Below, one piece after another: positions 62,501 through 64,000 of a DNA stretch of 64,000 nucleotides. Position numbers and translations under genes: made by a program. Numbering within the stretch: position 1 is the stretch's first letter; every line of letters begins with the position of its first letter. The notes beneath the pieces are model-generated. The model ran no database searches. It was not told the DNA's origin and saw only the letters and a list, made by a program, of their open reading frames with translations. The stretch comes from Daphnia pulex (lineage: Eukaryota > Arthropoda > Branchiopoda > Diplostraca > Daphniidae): assembly GCF_021134715.1 (NCBI RefSeq), contig NC_060021.1, positions 6,976,501-7,040,500 of the forward strand. Direction: 5' to 3'.

Positions 62501-62845
62501 GATGGGGCGGGTTGGCCGCGGAGATGTTACCGTAGTTGTTGTTGTTGTCGTTGTCGGGGGTGGTTGGGAAACCTGTGCCACACACGCACAGAAGGTGTCG
62601 GGAGAAAAAGAAAAATTCTTGACACTCATCTGATTGTTTTTTTTTTTTCTTTTCTTTTGTTTGATGATGATGTTTGGTGTTGTCTAATTATTGCGGCTGT
62701 TGGTTATAATTGTGTACGACTATGCGTCTGTGTGTGGTGTCTCTCTCGGCTGGATCAGGTTCCTAGCGCCGGTGGCGTCGATAGCGTCGTCGGTGGCGAT
62801 CATCATCTGGTGACTGAAATCGAAGATCTCGTCCGTGAGAAAATG
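31401..62845 (+). CDS. Trio: Trio/Kalirin (UNC-73) family Rho guanine-nucleotide exchange factor, 3'-incomplete
   Basis: About 38 exons in one continuous frame. Order: short acidic N-terminus, SEC14/CRAL-TRIO-like domain, eight or so spectrin repeats, first DH (RhoGEF) domain, first PH domain, then Ser/Thr- and Asn-rich linkers ending [10 protein letters not shown] at 62845. In Trio and Kalirin the first DH-PH activates Rac/RhoG and the spectrin array binds membrane partners; these proteins guide axons and shape dendrites and epithelia. The gene is compact to 39764 (most introns 55-160 nt), after which introns reach 13.6 kb. No SH3 or second DH-PH is seen, so the gene continues past the right edge. 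Exon coordinates are given in the block entries. Trio versus Kalirin is not separable; invertebrates usually have one Trio gene. Confidence 0.93.
32591..37240 (+). other. Trio: Trio block 2: spectrin-repeat array
   Basis: Exons 32591-32771, 32839-32961, 33031-33222, 33296-33445, 33511-33603, 33678-33787, 33856-34063, 34132-34247, 34330-34492, 34644-34738, 34835-35006, 35074-35451, 35521-35847, 35913-36003, 36068-36141, 36221-36338, 36416-36497, 36573-36738, 36879-37027, 37094-37240. Heptad-rich helices with the spectrin Trp landmark recur: [38 protein letters not shown] and [13 protein letters not shown]. The block ends in a Pro/Gln-rich linker ([12 protein letters not shown]) and a basic patch before the GEF domain. 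It acts as a scaffold and dimerisation region in the family. Confidence 0.9.
37389..38263 (+). other. Trio: Trio block 3: first DH (RhoGEF) domain
   Basis: Exons 37389-37641, 37809-38039, 38138-38263. Conserved regions: CR1 [19 protein letters not shown], a central helix with [19 protein letters not shown], and CR3 [20 protein letters not shown], the most invariant DH sequence. The conserved Glu of CR1 (AELLQTE) and the CR3 Lys/Gln needed for Rho GTPase contact are present. Catalyses GDP release from Rac-type GTPases in the family. Confidence 0.95.
38403..39764 (+). other. Trio: Trio block 4: first PH domain and acidic tail exon
   Basis: Exons 38403-38501, 38652-38798, 38922-39079, 39686-39764. 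PH landmarks: [37 protein letters not shown], and the C-terminal helix with the invariant Trp ([19 protein letters not shown]). The intron after 38501 begins gcaagt, a GC-AG intron. The last exon encodes [18 protein letters not shown] and ends in phase 0 before a 13.65-kb intron. Confidence 0.9.
39765..45837. other. Trio long intron, part 1 (regulatory, low complexity)
   Basis: No protein-coding exon is supported. The sequence is rich in CT/GA tracts and simple repeats, including (CT)n near 42724-42740 and 42751-42770, (CA)n 44023-44040 and (GT)n 44309-44328. Sequence from about 44300 to 45837 is GC-richer with GA tracts and (GAA)n at about 45336-45373, suggestive of a 5' UTR or TATA-less promoter for the alternative first exon at 45838. 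Confidence 0.5.
45336..45373 (+). repeat. (GAA)n microsatellite
   Basis: Near-perfect gaa repeat of about 12 units with one gag interruption, within the putative leader of the internal Trio first exon. It creates long spurious Lys/Glu ORFs. Confidence 0.8.
45838..46209 (+). CDS. Trio: Candidate alternative first coding exon of a shorter Trio isoform
   Basis: ATG in good context (gtcgacgATGG) opens 124 codons of GC-rich, clearly coding-like sequence starting [19 protein letters not shown], then [18 protein letters not shown], a Pro-rich stretch and [14 protein letters not shown], ending at donor AAG|gtaata in phase 0. The next exon (53416) is also entered in phase 0, so either this exon or 39764 can be joined to it. 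That predicts a transcript lacking SEC14, spectrin and the first DH-PH, comparable to short GEF2-only forms in other animals. No homology is recognised in the exon itself. No acceptor that continues the main frame is obvious directly upstream. Confidence 0.6.
46210..53415. other. Trio long intron, part 2
   Basis: Seven kilobases with no supported exon. It is dominated by polypurine/polypyrimidine tracts and microsatellites, e.g. (AG)n near 49763-49781, (CTG)n near 50391-50407, (GT)n near 52424-52436, and a 17-nt poly-G at 53122-53138. Many long ORFs in all frames reflect low complexity. Confidence 0.5.
53122..53138 (+). repeat. Poly-G tract
   Basis: Seventeen consecutive G, intronic. Similar mononucleotide runs occur at about 61772-61786 (G) and 62352-62366 (C). 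Confidence 0.8.
53416..53539 (+). CDS. Trio: Trio linker exon (Ser/Thr-rich)
   Basis: Acceptor ttacag and donor acgg|gtaaca flank 124 nt. The phase-0 frame reads [20 protein letters not shown] and ends in phase 1. Composition is low-complexity Ser/Thr, as in the disordered linker after the first PH domain of Trio-family proteins. Frame choice rests on compatibility with both neighbours; the other two frames give Arg-rich or Cys-containing sequence and mismatched phases. Confidence 0.7.
55109..55117 (+). promoter_or_regulatory. Consensus TATA box inside a Trio intron
   Basis: TATAAAAGG preceded by a G/C-rich block and followed 25-35 nt later by gcgcgaccctcctccgc. An ATG appears at 55151. It resembles a complete core promoter, perhaps for an internal Trio transcript, but no coding first exon with a matching donor was identified right after it. 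Confidence 0.45.
57677..57699 (+). repeat. (GA)n microsatellite
   Basis: Perfect dinucleotide run about 95 nt upstream of the candidate first exon at 57796. GA tracts can bind GAGA-factor-type proteins in arthropods. Confidence 0.75.
57796..57967 (+). CDS. Trio: Possible second alternative first exon of Trio
   Basis: ATG (caacgATGG) opens a very basic frame, [20 protein letters not shown], continuing [21 protein letters not shown] weak donor (cccca|gttcgt) ends it in phase 1, which is exactly the phase required by the next acceptor at 58249. The same gttcgt donor hexamer is used at 62845. Purely structural evidence; no homology recognised, and read-through ORF sequence after the donor turns into Phe/Ser-rich intronic sequence. 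Moderate to low confidence. Confidence 0.35.
58249..58315 (+). CDS. Trio: Trio linker exon ([11 protein letters not shown])
   Basis: 67 nt between tgttctag and gg|gtgagt. Read in phase 1 it gives [23 protein letters not shown]. The SPLSKRK segment is a plausible phosphorylation or basic linker site. Ends in phase 2, matching the next exon. Confidence 0.72.
58907..59093 (+). CDS. Trio: Trio linker exon ([15 protein letters not shown])
   Basis: 187 nt between ttttctag and aag|gtaaaa. Encodes [18 protein letters not shown], a Ser/Asn/Gly-rich stretch, and [14 protein letters not shown]. The paired FRKSxxxK motifs suggest a repeated basic phospho-motif. Ends in phase 0. Confidence 0.78.
60299..60446 (+). 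CDS. Trio: Trio linker exon ([17 protein letters not shown])
   Basis: 148 nt between attcgcag and tcag|gtctgt. Encodes [17 protein letters not shown], a Gly/Pro-rich stretch and [11 protein letters not shown]. Enters in phase 0 and leaves in phase 1. Confidence 0.75.
60563..60702 (+). CDS. Trio: Trio linker exon (acidic, [13 protein letters not shown])
   Basis: 140 nt between cctcacag and cag|gtaaac. Encodes [18 protein letters not shown] followed by Gln/Asn/Ser-rich sequence. Ends in phase 0. The Pro-rich part could be an SH3 ligand. Confidence 0.75.
60703..62758. other. Trio intron with low-complexity tracts
   Basis: No exon supported. It contains (GA)n at 61843-61866, poly-G near 61772, (CT)n near 61986-62002 and a 14-15 nt poly-C near 62352. 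Confidence 0.5.
62759..62845 (+). CDS. Trio: Trio exon ending [10 protein letters not shown] (last exon in window)
   Basis: 87 nt between ggatcag and aaatg|gttcgt. Encodes [18 protein letters not shown] then [11 protein letters not shown]. The amphipathic end resembles the short helix preceding the second GEF module in Trio/Kalirin. Ends in phase 0. Confidence 0.75.
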
Positions 62846-64000
62846 GTTCGTTTTGGTTTTTCTCTCCCGTCGTTTTCCCGCAAACTTTTTTCTTTTGGTC
62901 GTTAGCTCGAAACATTTTGTGTTAGTTTGGCATCCATTTCATTTATTTGTTTTTTTGCTGCATGGCCTTTTTTTTTTTATTTTTAAAATTAAACCTCCTG
63001 ATATCAAATTGGATGGAAAGAAACTACATGGGTGGGTGGTTGCCTTTTTTGAACGAAGAATCCTTCGCTCAGCGATTTTCCTTTTGAATGCTGCACTCGC
63101 CCACCGAATGATTATTTACGTTAGAGCGGCCATGATGCCGTAGAAGAACAGTAGTTTTCGCGGAGCTCTCCGTTCTATTCTCGTCCCGGCTTTGGGAAAA
63201 AAAAAATAAAAAAAATATTTTGTTTTATTTCCTTCTTATAGAACTTTTTTCCAGTATTTTCCACGTCACTCGTTTGTGTGTGTTTGTGTGTATGTCTCCA
63301 CGTGATCCAGGGGGGCCAACTACCGTCAATGGCCCCTTTTGGTGGTGTTTGGGGGGCTATATAAAAGGTGTGTTTATATTCGTGTAAATGCACATGTTTT
63401 CTTCTTCCATCGGGAGAGATTCTCTCTTAGTTCGTAACCCCGTTGGCTTTTGGAATTTTTGTTTTCTCGAGTTGTTGCCAACACTAAAGGACGAAGAGGA
63501 AGAAGAAGGAAAAAAAACCAGGGACCGCGCGCTATCTATCTCGATTCAAATGGACACGTAATCTCGCTCGGTGTTTGTCTCTCTCTCGCCGTGTATAAAT
63601 AGATAAAAGGATAGAGAGAAAACACTCAATCCCTTGGCGTTTTTTTCTTTTTTTCTCTCCCGAAAGTGAGCAAAGTCGCAAAGAATCACGGGACCTTGAT
63701 AGGATTTTCATCGACTTGTTTTTTTTTATTCTAAACTTTTTTTGCTGGAGGAAAATCAACAAGATTTCCAGGGAATTAAACTTTTTAAAATTTGCGGGTC
63801 ATCGAGTCGCAAACGAAAAGAAACAAAAGGGATTTCAATGTTTTTTTTTCGCTTTTATTTTAGTTTCATCATTATTATCCGATTATTATAGCACGTCTTT
63901 TTTGCATCCGGTATGAACTCCTCCCGTCGATCCATCACCGGAATTCAGGGTTCTCATCATGACGTTCGTCACGTAGTATATTCTGAACGCAATTGTTATT
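62846..64000. other. Trio intron to window end, with a TATA box
   Basis: No further exon could be fixed before the window ends. A TATA box lies at 63358. The rest is T-rich intronic sequence. Confidence 0.45.
63358..63367 (+). promoter_or_regulatory. Consensus TATA box upstream of the distal Trio exons
   Basis: TATATAAAAG in a G-rich context, about 30 nt upstream of cgtgtaaatgcacatg. If functional it would start a transcript encoding only exons right of the window (the second GEF module). Confidence 0.4.

Overview
The window is nuclear DNA from an animal, most likely a branchiopod crustacean close to Daphnia. This is an inference from the compact genes with many 55-80 nt GT-AG introns, the arthropod-like orthologues, a tandem Tyr-rich secreted or cuticle-type gene family and an intact DIRS-type retrotransposon. 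There are no bacterial features. All exons below were read by eye from splice signals and frame continuity; no search was run.

Layout. 1-4.4 kb: a 3'-terminal exon of an unidentified gene, then a complete four-exon gene for an uncharacterised DUF4470-like protein with a C-terminal MYND zinc finger. 4.4-11.3 kb: accessory DNA with two tandem, frame-broken Tyr-rich genes between the arms of an old inverted duplication of about 0.7 kb. 11.3-15.8 kb: a complete DIRS element on the minus strand (Gag-like/RT/RNase H ORF, overlapping tyrosine recombinase ORF, identical 122-bp inverted repeats, internal complementary region). It lies inside one arm of the duplication, and the other arm keeps the unoccupied site. 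15.8-17.5 kb: a 0.7-kb non-coding element with short terminal inverted repeats and a foldback.

17.5-29.8 kb is a dense housekeeping block: mitochondrial thiamine pyrophosphate carrier (+), SAS-6 (-), PET117 (-), RPS23 (+), GTPBP6 (-), TMEM141 (-), COX6B (-) and WIPI2/Atg18 (+). Several pairs are head-to-head or tail-to-tail, and TMEM141 and GTPBP6 overlap on the same strand. Four of these genes serve mitochondria (TPP import, complex IV assembly, mitoribosome, complex IV subunit).

31.4 kb to the right edge is one very large gene, the Trio/Kalirin (UNC-73) Rho-GEF: SEC14 domain, spectrin repeats, first DH-PH module, then Ser/Thr-rich linker exons. The 5' part is compact, with about thirty introns, mostly under 160 nt. 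After the first PH domain the introns become multi-kilobase and rich in polypurine/polypyrimidine repeats. They hold one strong and one weaker candidate alternative first exon, plus two good TATA boxes, suggesting internal promoters for shorter C-terminal isoforms. The second GEF module, if present, lies beyond the window.
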